A DNA stretch of 64,000 nucleotides from Thalassobellus sediminis (GCF_044386045.1 NZ_JBISCD010000040.1:806001-870000); one strand, 5' to 3'; shown: positions 34,944 to 44,221, counted from the first letter of the stretch. Program-made: numbers and translations. Notes: generated from the letters alone by a model not told the origin.

Positions 34944-35726
34944 ATGAATTATAATAATATTTTAGTAGAAGAAGAAAATAGTATCGCTGTTATTACTGTT
35001 AACCGCCCAAAAAAATTAAACGCTCTAAATAGAGAAACCATACAAGAATTGCATGAAGCTTTTAAGGATGCTAATGAAGATGAGGATGTAAAAGTTATTA
35101 TTATAACGGGTAGTGGAGATAAAGCTTTTGTAGCAGGAGCTGATATTAGCGAATTTGCTGATTATAGCGTTAAAGAAGGAGCAGACTTAGCAGCAAAAGG
35201 GCATGAAATATTATTCAATTTTATTGAAAACTTATCGACGCCAGTAATTGCAGCCATAAATGGTTTTGCGCTTGGTGGCGGGTTAGAATTGGCTATGGCT
35301 TGTCATTTTCGAGTAGCTAGCGATAATGCTAAAATGGGCTTGCCAGAAGTGTCCTTAGGTGTTATACCTGGTTATGGTGGTACACAGCGTTTACCACAAC
35401 TTGTCGGAAAAGGTCGTGCCATGGAAATGATTATGACTGCGGGTATGATAGATGCTGTAACAGCACACAATTATGGTTTGGTAAATCATGTTGAAAAACA
35501 AGAAGAATTAATGGGGATTTGCCAAAAAATAGCGGCTAAAATTTTAAGAAATTCATCCGTTGCTATAGGTGCTGCTATTAAAGCTGTAAATGCTAATTTT
35601 AAAGATGGTGTTAATGGTTTTGATGTTGAAATTAAGCAATTTGGAAAATCCTTTGGAACCGAAGATTTTACCGAAGGTACTACCGCATTTTTACAAAAAA
35701 GAAAAGCGGAGTTTCCGGGGAATTGA
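34944..35726 (+). CDS. enoyl-CoA hydratase/isomerase family protein
   Basis: 260 residues, crotonase fold. Oxyanion-hole segments KAFVAGADISEF and ALGGGLELAMACHFR; the two glutamates typical of enoyl-CoA hydratases are present (ELAMAC and GLPEVSLGVIPGYGG). Probably hydrates 2-enoyl-CoAs in beta-oxidation. Stands alone, 39 bases after the kinase gene. Confidence 0.93.
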   Translation: MNYNNILVEEENSIAVITVNRPKKLNALNRETIQELHEAFKDANEDEDVKVIIITGSGDKAFVAGADISEFADYSVKEGADLAAKGHEILFNFIENLSTPVIAAINGFALGGGLELAMACHFRVASDNAKMGLPEVSLGVIPGYGGTQRLPQLVGKGRAMEMIMTAGMIDAVTAHNYGLVNHVEKQEELMGICQKIAAKILRNSSVAIGAAIKAVNANFKDGVNGFDVEIKQFGKSFGTEDFTEGTTAFLQKRKAEFPGN

Positions 35727-35741
35727 GATTGAGAGTTTTTG

Positions 35742-35880
35742 GTTCGTTTAATGTTGTTGTGTATGGTTAGTTGCGTGGTAAAGCAATTAATTTACTAAAC
35801 AAAAACGAACGTAAGAAAATTCCGAAGTAATTTTCCGGATAATGACTTGCCAAAGCAATTAATTATACACGTTACCTATA
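35742..35880. repeat. structured repeat region downstream of the T9SS gene
   Basis: Nested inverted repeats: GTTCGTTT (35742-35749) pairs with AAACGAAC (35803-35810); TTAGTTGC with GCAATTAA; GAAAATT with AATTTTC around 35815-35835; GTGTAT with ATACAC. The word AAAGCAATTAATT is directly repeated (near 35780 and 35853). It ends with CGTTACCTATA at 35870-35880. See the finding. Confidence 0.55.
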
Positions 35881-35899
35881 GTTTTTTAATTTGTTAAAT

Positions 35900-38800
35900 C
35901 TATTTTTTAATGAATTTTAGAGTTTTTAGATTACCTAATTTATCTTTAATTTCTATAATATAAATACCTGTCTTCAAGTTTGAAACATTTATTGAATTTT
36001 TATTAAATGTATCATAAACTTTTTGACCAATCATATTGAATATTTCAACTTGATTAATTTCAGACGGAGAGTTAATCGTTAATATGTTTTGAACGGGGTT
36101 GGGGTGAATTTTTAGAATACTCACATTAGAAGTCTCATTTACAGATAAGTTTTCTGCGTAGTGTATTATCCCATCGTTTTCTGTAAATCTTGTAATTACA
36201 CCATCAACAGCATCGATATTAGCTATATCTACACCAAAATTGTTGTACATTCCATTGTTATTCAAATTTTCAGATTGTACGTTTCCAATATTCAAACTTA
36301 AATAAAAGTTGTTTCCTTGACCATTAAAAAAGCCTCCTATACCAGCGTTAAAATGTTGAAGTGTTAGACTTCCTGCAGTTTCAGAGGAGTTGTTTCCATT
36401 TTGAATAATTCTTTTTAATTTACCTTCTGTATCATAAACTGCGATAAAGAAATCTATATTATTAATATTTAAATTAATCTCATTTCCATCAGTCCCACTA
36501 AAGGACGATTCGATACTATTATCACCATTTGCAGAAATATTACCCAAAACAAATATTTCTCTCCCCCTTTTTATTACTCTATGAGCTTGTCCATAATAAG
36601 TTCCTGTGCTACCATTTATCCATTCACAAATTCCATTTGAATCTACTTTGGCAATATAAAACGATCCAACATTGTTTTGGGTTAGAGAACCATCTGTATT
36701 TTCAAAAGTTTGTATATAATCACTTGAGGTTGCAGTTCCTCTTATATTGTTTGAACCAGGAATGTAAGTGTTTCCATTTTCATCTGTAAAAATTGAAAAT
36801 GAATATACTGCTCCCCAAGTGTTTTCATTACTATAAATAGAATTTTTTGTTGTCCATAAAAGTTGTCCATCTTCCGTATATTTTGCCAAAAAAGAACAAT
36901 TTCTAGAATTAAAACAATTTAAATAAGTAGGTGAAGTATTATTTGCAGAATAAATAGAACCGTTTGAGGAAGGTGATATCATTGCATAGATATTATTGTC
37001 ACTATCAAAACCTATATCCCAAAAGTTTACATCGTATCCTCCATTTTCCCATATCAAATTGCCGTTAGGAGAAAATTTTGTTAAGATAATTCTATGATTA
37101 CTTTCAGTTAAGGTTTCACCCAAAACGTCAGTTGCCATATTATTCACATAGATTTGATTATTTATCGATGGATTTATGGTGCCAATGACAGTTAAATTGT
37201 TTTTTTTATCTAAATGAAGACTATGGGGTTTATACTGAGCTGCTGTTAATTCCCATAAAAATTTACCTGTTGAATCTAATTTTATTATTGAATGAGTTGA
37301 GTATTCATAGTCTAGCTCAATTTTCCCCCCTGTAGTATCCACCAGATAACTATTGCGATTACGGGGAAGTGTTAAATAAATATTGCCATCCTTGTCTTCA
37401 ATTGAATCTGCTCCATAGCTGGTTTCATTGTCATAATTATAAACTACCCATCTCAATACACCATTAAAATCATATTTAGCCAGATAGAATCCAGTAGTCT
37501 CAATGGGCAAGTCAACAAATTCAACTCCTTGGGTTGAACCCAAAATTGTGTTGTTGTTAATAACACCAACAACCAATAATCCATCCTTTGACCTTGTCAT
37601 TGATGACCGTACTATCGGGTTTGAATCTTCCCCTCCATTGATAACAGCCCAAGAATCTTCTGTATGTCCTAGATCTTCATAAATATATGGACCATTTTGA
37701 TTAGTGATTTTATCATAGCACCCTGCATTAGACCAAACTTCTAAATCTACATTTTTCTGTCCTAAAGTTGAAAAAGATATTTTTGGATTTTCTTCGGTGC
37801 TATTTGGAGTACTGGCATTTTGATAAAAATCCCAATTGAAATTTTGAGCATCTGTTGAATGCTGGTAAAATTCAACTGCCTCATTTTGCTTAGCATTTAT
37901 TAAAGAGTGCGTAAATTCAGCTTTAGTTTCTTCAACAGTAATTATAAAAGAATCAGTAAAGTCCATTGAGCAATTAGCTAAAGTGCTTTGGGCACTCAAA
38001 TAAAACTCACCCGTTACATCGATGGGCTCTGTTTGTAAGCTAACTGTTCCTCCATTACCTACATCGCTTATACCTAATACCTCATTACTGTCCTTATTTT
38101 TTAGAATATATTCTACATTAGGCTCTGAATTTTCAATTACAATTTCTGTTGCTTCTATTTTGCATAGAACACTATCGGTAATAGAAATGGCTTTGTCTAT
38201 CTCAGGTTGATTGACAATGTGAATAGTTTTTGTTTCCTCGCTTATAATACCATTGTATTCAACTTCAACTCTAATTTCATAAGTACCAGGACTATCAAAT
38301 CGGTAGTTTAAATAGTTATCACAAGAAGAGCTAATTAACTCATTATCAATATACCATTTACAATTTGTGTTACTTCCTTTGATAATAGAAATTCTATGTG
38401 TAGAAAATGTATTTGAATAGAAGCAATCTCCGTCGAAACCAATCATTACATAAGGTTCGGCTTCTCCAATAGGTGATTCGTTCTTTAAAATGACACCATC
38501 TTTACCACAAGCGTATAAAACATTATCTTGTTGGGAATTCCAAAATTCATTAATAAAATGTTTATTAGAACTTGGTTGCCATTCGAGGATATTAAACCCT
38601 GAATTGGAAATGAAAATACCATGATCAGTCCCAATGAAGAATCTATTTGAATATCTAAATATTTCATTACCATTTATAGGACCATGAAAATAATTATCAT
38701 ACCCAGTTTTAATATGGTAATTGAACTTGGAATATGCATCATTAATTGAATATACATTAGATGAATTTAAATATTCAACATCTTTATGAATGTGATTAGG

Positions 38801-39466
38801 AGTTTCTATTTTGTCGAAAGAATTACCTGAAGTTTGCATTTTTAAATAGTGATTATAACCACCTATATAAGCTTGATATCCCGTAGTGTTAAAATTTATT
38901 GAACTTAGGTTGCCGTAATTTTCGAATGTTTGAACAATTGAATAATTGGAAATGTTATCTTTAAAATTTAATATTAAACCATTATTACCAACAGCATAGT
39001 AATCTTGGGAGTTTCTAGAGTATTTTATGTCAGCTAATCCTGTATTTTCAATATTTATTTCAATTATTTCATATTCCAAACTGGGGAATTCTATACTCAT
39101 CAAAATAGGCTTTTGACTAGTTTTATTTTGACCTACAGCATATATTTTGAATACACTAGATGAGTTCTCTGGGTTTGAATAACAAGAATTAAATTCAGTA
39201 TTGTCATATAGGTTTGAATTTTGGATATTGTTTGAAATTTCATATCGTTGCCAACTAGAACTTCCTTCCCCGCCGTTCAAAGTGTAGTAAATCCCCTTTT
39301 TACCAGATGCAATACCAGTATCTCCAAAAAAGACAACACCAGTTAGTTCATCATTAATTTCCGAATTAAGGTTGATCCATTGACTAAAACAAATCTGATT
39401 AAAGGAAAAAACTAGGCTAAAAAGAGTGAGTTTTACTTTTATTATTTTTATATCATTCATGCTCAA
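35900..39466 (-). CDS. T9SS type A sorting-domain secreted protein with PKD domain and beta-propeller-like repeats
   Basis: 1188 residues. Signal peptide 1-29 (ends CFSQ). Residues about 30-330 look like a beta-propeller (BNR/YCF48-like, with short TG/GNNG strands). About 515-590 is a PKD-like domain (FNWDFYQNASTPNST...NAGCYDKIT). About 600-1080 holds at least six copies of a 'LAKYD.NG.L.W' delta-60/SBBP-type repeat (for example LAKYDFNGVLRW, IIKLDSTGKFLW, LTKFSPNGNLIW, LAKYTEDGQLLW). The last 75 residues are a T9SS type A sorting domain (KIHPNPVQNILTI...GIYIIEI). Exported across the outer membrane; function unknown. Confidence 0.9.
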   Translation of the reverse strand: MSMNDIKIIKVKLTLFSLVFSFNQICFSQWINLNSEINDELTGVVFFGDTGIASGKKGIYYTLNGGEGSSSWQRYEISNNIQNSNLYDNTEFNSCYSNPENSSSVFKIYAVGQNKTSQKPILMSIEFPSLEYEIIEINIENTGLADIKYSRNSQDYYAVGNNGLILNFKDNISNYSIVQTFENYGNLSSINFNTTGYQAYIGGYNHYLKMQTSGNSFDKIETPNHIHKDVEYLNSSNVYSINDAYSKFNYHIKTGYDNYFHGPINGNEIFRYSNRFFIGTDHGIFISNSGFNILEWQPSSNKHFINEFWNSQQDNVLYACGKDGVILKNESPIGEAEPYVMIGFDGDCFYSNTFSTHRISIIKGSNTNCKWYIDNELISSSCDNYLNYRFDSPGTYEIRVEVEYNGIISEETKTIHIVNQPEIDKAISITDSVLCKIEATEIVIENSEPNVEYILKNKDSNEVLGISDVGNGGTVSLQTEPIDVTGEFYLSAQSTLANCSMDFTDSFIITVEETKAEFTHSLINAKQNEAVEFYQHSTDAQNFNWDFYQNASTPNSTEENPKISFSTLGQKNVDLEVWSNAGCYDKITNQNGPYIYEDLGHTEDSWAVINGGEDSNPIVRSSMTRSKDGLLVVGVINNNTILGSTQGVEFVDLPIETTGFYLAKYDFNGVLRWVVYNYDNETSYGADSIEDKDGNIYLTLPRNRNSYLVDTTGGKIELDYEYSTHSIIKLDSTGKFLWELTAAQYKPHSLHLDKKNNLTVIGTINPSINNQIYVNNMATDVLGETLTESNHRIILTKFSPNGNLIWENGGYDVNFWDIGFDSDNNIYAMISPSSNGSIYSANNTSPTYLNCFNSRNCSFLAKYTEDGQLLWTTKNSIYSNENTWGAVYSFSIFTDENGNTYIPGSNNIRGTATSSDYIQTFENTDGSLTQNNVGSFYIAKVDSNGICEWINGSTGTYYGQAHRVIKRGREIFVLGNISANGDNSIESSFSGTDGNEINLNINNIDFFIAVYDTEGKLKRIIQNGNNSSETAGSLTLQHFNAGIGGFFNGQGNNFYLSLNIGNVQSENLNNNGMYNNFGVDIANIDAVDGVITRFTENDGIIHYAENLSVNETSNVSILKIHPNPVQNILTINSPSEINQVEIFNMIGQKVYDTFNKNSINVSNLKTGIYIIEIKDKLGNLKTLKFIKK

Positions 39467-39467
39467 A

Positions 39468-39479
39468 TTGTAGGTAACG
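39468..39479. repeat. inverted-repeat arm upstream of the T9SS gene
   Basis: TTGTAGGTAACG, matching in inverse orientation CGTTACCTATA at 35870-35880 (nine-base perfect core). The two arms bracket the whole T9SS gene. Confidence 0.55.
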
Positions 39480-39546
39480 ACGTTGATATGAAATCGTTTT
39501 AATACTGAAATAAATTCATCATAAATGTTTCATATCATAAGTTAAA

Positions 39547-39577
39547 CGAAGGTAGCTGAAAATTTTTACAAAGTCAA
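39547..39577 (-). promoter_or_regulatory. promoter of the T9SS cargo gene
   Basis: On the minus strand TTG (39577-39575), 20 bases, TACCTTCG (39554-39547): one mismatch to TAnnTTTG. Transcription from about 39540 gives a leader of about 74 bases that includes the inverted-repeat arm. Confidence 0.5.
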
Positions 39578-39607
39578 GTTTTAGGGTTAGCTATAACTTA
39601 TTTCAAT

Positions 39608-40198
39608 TTAAGAAAGTTTCTGTTTCCAAACCCGATAAACTTGTAAAAGCATAACAGGAACAAAATGAAATAATGCACCACCCATATTAGCATGAGTACC
39701 TTGTAAGCCTAATAAAGCCCAATGTGCAAATGCCATTACAGCTGCTAAATACACCCAGCGTTGTAGCTTTTTCCAAGAACGTCCCATTCTTTTTATAGCT
39801 GCATTGGTACTTGTTATTGCTAAAGGAATAAATATGAAGAATGCAATCCAGCCTGTGAGAATGGATAAGTCTGAAAACTCATTAATTATTTGATTAAAAG
39901 GATATTCGAATACATAAAATATAGTGTGTAATAAAGTATAAGCAAAAGCAGCTACTCCAAAAAAACGACGATTTCTAATGAGCCATTTTGCTACACGACC
40001 TCTTGGAAACATTAATTTTATGGGTGTAGCAATTAAGCTGATAATTAACATTCTACCAGCAAATTCACCCGTAATATGCATAATCATATCATAATTAAGT
40101 TGTCCTTTTAGGAAATTTATGGATACCATAATTCCTGGAACAGATAAAAGCAACCAAAGGATGTGCTTTCCGGTAAGTAAAGATTTTAAATGGTTCAT
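39608..40198 (-). CDS. ferric reductase-like transmembrane protein (MsrQ/YedZ-like heme-binding subunit)
   Basis: 196 residues with six hydrophobic segments and conserved histidines (HITGEFAGR, AYTLLHTIFY, AFAHWALLG) in the ferric-reductase-like fold that holds b-type heme. MsrQ supplies electrons to the periplasmic methionine-sulfoxide reductase MsrP; no msrP gene adjoins. It is last in a run of crp-like, DoxX, VOC and this gene, 16 bases after the VOC gene. Confidence 0.85.
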   Translation of the reverse strand: MNHLKSLLTGKHILWLLLSVPGIMVSINFLKGQLNYDMIMHITGEFAGRMLIISLIATPIKLMFPRGRVAKWLIRNRRFFGVAAFAYTLLHTIFYVFEYPFNQIINEFSDLSILTGWIAFFIFIPLAITSTNAAIKRMGRSWKKLQRWVYLAAVMAFAHWALLGLQGTHANMGGALFHFVPVMLLQVYRVWKQKLS

Positions 40199-40214
40199 GT
40201 TAACTATAATTCAA

Positions 40215-41186
40215 TTAAGAACACGTCACTAATATTTTGTTTCCTGTAGCATCGTGAAACCAATAACCGTCATCGGTTTCTTCATATTCAGAAACATTAC
40301 TTAAGGCTTGGTTTAATTTTTCTTTCGTGCTAAAATTAATCTGATAATGTTTCATTCCTGCACTGTCACTTGGTGCTAAAGGTCTGTTAATTCCATGCCA
40401 CGAGTTTAAAGCGATGCGATGTTGGTATGTGCCACCAGCTCCAACATCGGCATACATAAACTGTGGTAAATAATTGAATTGGTTGAATCCTAATTTTTTA
40501 TAAAACGTATTTGATTTTTCAACATTATTGGCATATAAATGTAAGTGGCCAATATATGTCTCATCGGAAATTATTTTAGTAACGTCTTTATTTACTAAGG
40601 ATTTCATCACTTCATTTAAGTCAAGATAATCGGATGCACTTTTTATATTTCCGTTTGAATCTTCAATTCTTAAACCTCCTTGTGTAACTACTCTTTTAAA
40701 TCGTTTAGGAGTTTCTAATGCAAATTCTACGTTAATACCATCTGGATCATCTAAATAAACAGACTTAGACATGGTATGATCTACTGGTGAAAATGGATAA
40801 TTATTAACAAGTAATCTGTTTATCATACTAGCAAATTCAGCTTCGTTTGGAGCGTGAATAGCCAAATGATACAATCCGCTATAACCTTTTTTAAAATGGG
40901 TTTTAGCAGTTTGATGAACCACTACTAATGTTTGGGTTTCTGTGCCAAATTTAGCAATAGTGCCTGAAGATTTTCTCAGTTTCATACCTACTATTTTTGT
41001 CCAGAAAATTGTAGATTTTTTAAGGTTTGTATTCTTTAAGTGAATGGCTCCAAACGAAGCGAATTTACTTGAATTGCTATGTTCTTGATTCATATGTGAT
41101 AGCGCATTTGCTATGGAAGAAAAGCCTTCCATAGTTGTTAAAATTGAAGCACCAAAAACAGTTTTTATAAAATGATTTCGTTTCAT
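40215..41186 (-). CDS. two-domain VOC-family protein (catechol 2,3-dioxygenase CatE-like)
   Basis: 323 residues. N-terminal signal-like segment (MKRNHFIKTVFGASI, a degenerate Tat-like motif), then two vicinal-oxygen-chelate halves. In the second, GHLHLYA, the histidine at TYQHRIAL and the downstream MKHYQINF give ligand candidates; the first half has YHLAIHA and GINVEFALE. The C-terminal DATGNKILVTC lacks the acidic third ligand at its usual place, so one site may not bind metal. Might cleave catechols or quinols, or act on a quinone; the neighbours suggest redox stress. Confidence 0.8.
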   Translation of the reverse strand: MKRNHFIKTVFGASILTTMEGFSSIANALSHMNQEHSNSSKFASFGAIHLKNTNLKKSTIFWTKIVGMKLRKSSGTIAKFGTETQTLVVVHQTAKTHFKKGYSGLYHLAIHAPNEAEFASMINRLLVNNYPFSPVDHTMSKSVYLDDPDGINVEFALETPKRFKRVVTQGGLRIEDSNGNIKSASDYLDLNEVMKSLVNKDVTKIISDETYIGHLHLYANNVEKSNTFYKKLGFNQFNYLPQFMYADVGAGGTYQHRIALNSWHGINRPLAPSDSAGMKHYQINFSTKEKLNQALSNVSEYEETDDGYWFHDATGNKILVTCS

Positions 41187-41217
41187 AGTTGTTGGTGCTT
41201 CAATTTATTATATCATT

Positions 41218-41625
41218 TTATTTTGCAAGAATAGGTGCTTTTTTGCTTCTTCCCCATGCAATAAATAAGGCAATAGCCATGATAATTATAGTCATTCCAA
41301 TAGCTGAATATTCACCTCTTGAAATATGAAAAACAGTTGCTAAAAGCATAACCAAAGCAAGACCTCTAGCAGCCCAAACTGTTAAAAATGGTTTTTTACG
41401 AAGCAAAGCAGGAAGTAATAAACCAATACCGCCAAGTAATTCACTAATACCAATAAAACGGATTAAACCAGCAGGGTATTCTGTTACCCAAGGTAATGAT
41501 TGTGCTATAGCTTCTATAGGTTGAAAAGCTTTCATCATACCTGCCATAATAAACATTGCTGCTAATAGTGCTTGAGCAACCCATAATCCAATATGGATTG
41601 CTTTGTTGTTTTTTTGATTTGTCAT
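41218..41625 (-). CDS. DoxX-family membrane protein
   Basis: 135 residues, four helices, with AQALLAAMFIMAGMMKAFQPIEA and PAGLIRFIGISELLGGIGLLLPAL of the DoxX/DUF4267 type. DoxX relatives are found with quinone or thiosulfate oxidation systems. Lies between the Crp-type gene and the VOC gene. Confidence 0.87.
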   Translation of the reverse strand: MTNQKNNKAIHIGLWVAQALLAAMFIMAGMMKAFQPIEAIAQSLPWVTEYPAGLIRFIGISELLGGIGLLLPALLRKKPFLTVWAARGLALVMLLATVFHISRGEYSAIGMTIIIMAIALFIAWGRSKKAPILAK

Positions 41626-41713
41626 TTCTTTAAATTTTATTAAATAGAATGACGCAAAGTTGAGGTAGAAAGGTTTAATTAAAAATAAGATACCTTAAGA
41701 AATGAATTGGTGC

Positions 41714-42232
41714 TTATTTTTTTGTTATTTTTCGTCTTATATCACTCAAATATTCCGGTGTAACACCAATATAAGACGCTATGAGTTTAAGTGGTAGGCG
41801 TTGTACTAATGTAGGGTAAGTTTCTGTAAAATTTAGATAGCGCTGTTCTGCTGTGGCACTTAAAAGACCTATGACTCTTTTGTTGTTAGCAATCATGTTA
41901 TTTATTGACTTAGTCGTCAATTCTATTAAAGTTTCTTTTGGTAAATCTGAAAAATCACCAAAAGCCGATTTTGAAATTAATGAAACCACACTGTCTTCAA
42001 TAGCTTCAATAAAAACTAAGGCAGGGACTTGGTTGGCGAAACTATCTAAATCTGTAATCATCCAATCTTCTGGAGCAAATTGTAATATATGTTCTTTTCC
42101 TGAATTATCTATAGTGTAGCTTTTTAGGCATCCACTTTTAACGAAATAACCATGTTTAATAATATCTCCTTGTTTTAAAAGAATCTCTCCTTTAGTTACT
42201 TTTTTTATATTGTTGTGATTAATGATTTTCAT
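41714..42232 (-). CDS. Crp/Fnr-family transcriptional regulator
   Basis: 172 residues, shorter than the usual 190. Cyclic-nucleotide-binding-like beta-roll (KGEILLKQGDIIKHGYFVKSG, then GKEHILQFAPEDWMITDLDSF) and a C-terminal helix-turn-helix (LPLKLIASYIGVTPEYLSDIRR). The open frame extends upstream about 20 codons with no ATG, so the N-terminal helix may be shortened or start with a rare codon. Probably regulates the following DoxX-VOC-MsrQ-like genes. Confidence 0.85.
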   Translation of the reverse strand: MKIINHNNIKKVTKGEILLKQGDIIKHGYFVKSGCLKSYTIDNSGKEHILQFAPEDWMITDLDSFANQVPALVFIEAIEDSVVSLISKSAFGDFSDLPKETLIELTTKSINNMIANNKRVIGLLSATAEQRYLNFTETYPTLVQRLPLKLIASYIGVTPEYLSDIRRKITKK

Positions 42233-42441
42233 TTTTAGCTTGCAGAGAATGAATAAAGAAGATTTATGTATTATAGATTTTAATGCTGTTGAACGAAGTT
42301 ATTATTTTTTATGATAAAGTCAAGTTTGATAGGCAATAATATTTTGTTAATAACCCATTTTTATTTTAACATTTTTCAATATAAATTATGACTAATTTTA
42401 AAGAGCTACTCAAACAGCAAACAATCTTTAATTTTACTACA

Positions 42442-43431
42442 ATGAACCCAAAATCTATCATAAAAGGGCGTGGTGCGCAACGTAATGTGCACAATCGTTT
42501 TTTTCAATTAAGTCATGAAATGCGTGACGATTTTTTAGAATTCTGCCAAAAAGAAGGGGAAGCGATAGATAGAAACAAAACCTTATACTTAGATGTTTTT
42601 CCTAAAACTATAGTCAATAAAGTGCAGAGTCCAGATGTTGGCATGCAGTATTCAATGAATGCTTATCAAGGATGTGAACACGGTTGTATTTATTGTTATG
42701 CACGTAATAGTCATGAATTTTGGGGTTATAGTGCGGGTTTAGATTTTGAGCGACGTATTATGGTAAAAAAAGATGCACCAAAATTATTAGAAGCACTATT
42801 AAAAAAGAAAAGTTGGCAAGCGCAAACCATAGTTATGTCTGGAAATACTGATTGTTACCAACCTGCCGAAAAGCAATTTGAAATTACGCGCCAGTGTTTA
42901 GAAGTGTTTTTAAAATACAAGCATCCGGTTGCTATAATAACAAAGAACGCTTTAATTTTAAGAGATTTAGATCTTTTAAAAGCCTTGGCTAAGGATAATT
43001 TGATTGCTGTAAATATGTCTATTACATCTTTATCGGAAGATACTAGGCGTATTTTAGAACCTAGAACAGCTACTATTAAAAGAAGGTTAGAAACTGTTAA
43101 GGTTTTAAGTGACAATGGAATTCCTGTTAATGTAATGTTGGCGCCTATTATACCGTCAATAAATAGTCATGAAATTTTACCTTTAGCAAAAGCGGCTTCA
43201 GATTATGGCGCTTTATCTATTGCGCATACTATTGTTAGATTAAATGGTGCAATTGGTGAGATTTTTTCAGATTGGATTCATAAAACAATGCCAGATCGTG
43301 CTGAAAAAGTATTACATCAAATTGAAAGTTGTCATGGCGGAAACTTAAATGATTCCAGATATGGTTCTAGAATGCGTGGAGAAGGTAAAATTGCTGAACA
43401 AATTAACAGTTTAGTAAAATTAGCTAGATAA
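42442..43431 (+). CDS. PA0069-family radical SAM protein, truncated by an in-frame stop
   Basis: The chosen start is ATG 42442 (MNPKSIIKGRGAQRNVHNRF); an ATG 18 codons earlier at 42388 is an alternative. The radical SAM cluster motif is CEHGCIYCYA; YSMNAYQGC, MSGNTDCYQPAE and RTATIKRRLETVK are family landmarks. TAA at 43429-43431 stops the frame, but the same frame continues for 29 codons to a second TAA at 43519 with a sequence typical of the family's C-terminal tail. The truncated protein may still fold, or the gene may be decaying. Function of the family is unknown. Confidence 0.9.
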   Translation: MNPKSIIKGRGAQRNVHNRFFQLSHEMRDDFLEFCQKEGEAIDRNKTLYLDVFPKTIVNKVQSPDVGMQYSMNAYQGCEHGCIYCYARNSHEFWGYSAGLDFERRIMVKKDAPKLLEALLKKKSWQAQTIVMSGNTDCYQPAEKQFEITRQCLEVFLKYKHPVAIITKNALILRDLDLLKALAKDNLIAVNMSITSLSEDTRRILEPRTATIKRRLETVKVLSDNGIPVNVMLAPIIPSINSHEILPLAKAASDYGALSIAHTIVRLNGAIGEIFSDWIHKTMPDRAEKVLHQIESCHGGNLNDSRYGSRMRGEGKIAEQINSLVKLAR

Positions 43432-43521
43432 AAATATTTTAAAAATAAAGGCATTCCAAAGCTTAATTGCGATTTGCATGAACCTTTTAAACAAGGACAG
43501 TTACGGTTGTTTTTAGAGTAA
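43432..43521 (+). pseudogene. C-terminal tail of the radical SAM gene beyond the premature stop
   Basis: Same frame as the gene above, no frameshift: KYFKNKGIPKLNCDLHEPF then KQGQLRLFLE, stop at 43519-43521. The ending resembles the PxLxxDLFxxP...GQLxLF tail of full-length PA0069-family proteins. A single base change in the TAA codon would restore it. Confidence 0.8.
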
Positions 43522-43551
43522 AAAAGGTGAGCAAATAATGCTCACCTTTTT
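43521..43551. terminator. bidirectional terminator between radical SAM gene and first paralogue
   Basis: AAAAAGGTGAGC (43521-43532), loop AAATAAT, GCTCACCTTTTT (43540-43551), perfect 12-base stem with A and T flanks. Confidence 0.92.
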
Positions 43552-43573
43552 AGGTTACTGTTGTTAGTCATTT

Positions 43574-44182
43574 TTAATTAATAATTTTTGTAAATTTTCT
43601 ATCATCTAGATAGCAAACCATTTTGTATTTTCCTTTTTCTAAACCAACTAGTTTGTATGCTCTTTTAATATCTTTTGTGTTTTTAATTTTTTCAGAATAT
43701 ACAAGTTCTGAATCTGAAGAAAAATTAGAGTTTGAATAAAAGATTTCTACTTTAAAAGATTCATTATTCAATGCAAGTTGAGTTAGGTAAACTAAATTGC
43801 CCACGACTCTAGTAAAAGGTTTAAAAATTATTTTTTCCTTTTCTTTATCAAATACAACATGACTTGATTTTACAGAGAAAGGAATAGTGTCTATTTCCAT
43901 ATCTTTTTCTAATTCAAAAACATATATGCCATCAGGAAGCGATGTTAAATCAAATCCTTTTGTGTATGTTCCTTGTTTCTGAATAAGTTCTTTATATAGT
44001 ATGATTCCGTTATCATCTTTAATAGATAATAGGTTCCCTTCTTTTACATTGTAAAAAGTAAGTGAGGTTCTGTCAGCATCATTTTTAACTGTAACTGATG
44101 CTTCATTTGCGAAACTTAACAAGGTAGCTAGCATAGTTACCATTAAGATTCCTTTTTTTGTGTTTTTAATTACGTTTTTCAT
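43574..44182 (-). CDS. secreted hypothetical protein, paralogue 1 of the tandem array
   Basis: 202 residues with a signal peptide (MKNVIKNTKKGILMVTMLA, ends FANEA). Contains a sandwich-like core GNLLSIKDDNGIILYKELI then GTYTKGFDLTSLPDGIYVFELEKDMEI, which resembles the strand pattern of Ig-like/T9SS-type sorting domains (GxIxxFxLxxLPxGxYxFEI) but lies mid-protein. About 45 percent identical by eye to the paralogue at 44543-45127. Exported; function unknown. Shares promoter, leader and upstream element with its paralogue. Confidence 0.88.
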   Translation of the reverse strand: MKNVIKNTKKGILMVTMLATLLSFANEASVTVKNDADRTSLTFYNVKEGNLLSIKDDNGIILYKELIQKQGTYTKGFDLTSLPDGIYVFELEKDMEIDTIPFSVKSSHVVFDKEKEKIIFKPFTRVVGNLVYLTQLALNNESFKVEIFYSNSNFSSDSELVYSEKIKNTKDIKRAYKLVGLEKGKYKMVCYLDDRKFTKIIN

Positions 44183-44213
44183 AATTTGGAGTTTTTAATA
44201 ACGTTCAACACTA

Positions 44214-44221
44214 CAAATTTA
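44214..44221 (-). promoter_or_regulatory. paralogue 1 promoter (-7 element)
   Basis: TAAATTTG on the minus strand, an exact TAnnTTTG. The leader after it (GTAGTGTTGAACGTTA...) is nearly identical to that of paralogue 2. An AAAACAT block begins 20 bases upstream, as in the other two units. Confidence 0.75.

Noticed and set aside
35742..35880. Integron attC site
   Set aside because: Paired arms exist but neither RYYYAAC nor GTTRRRY boxes are present at the right places and no integrase gene is in the window.
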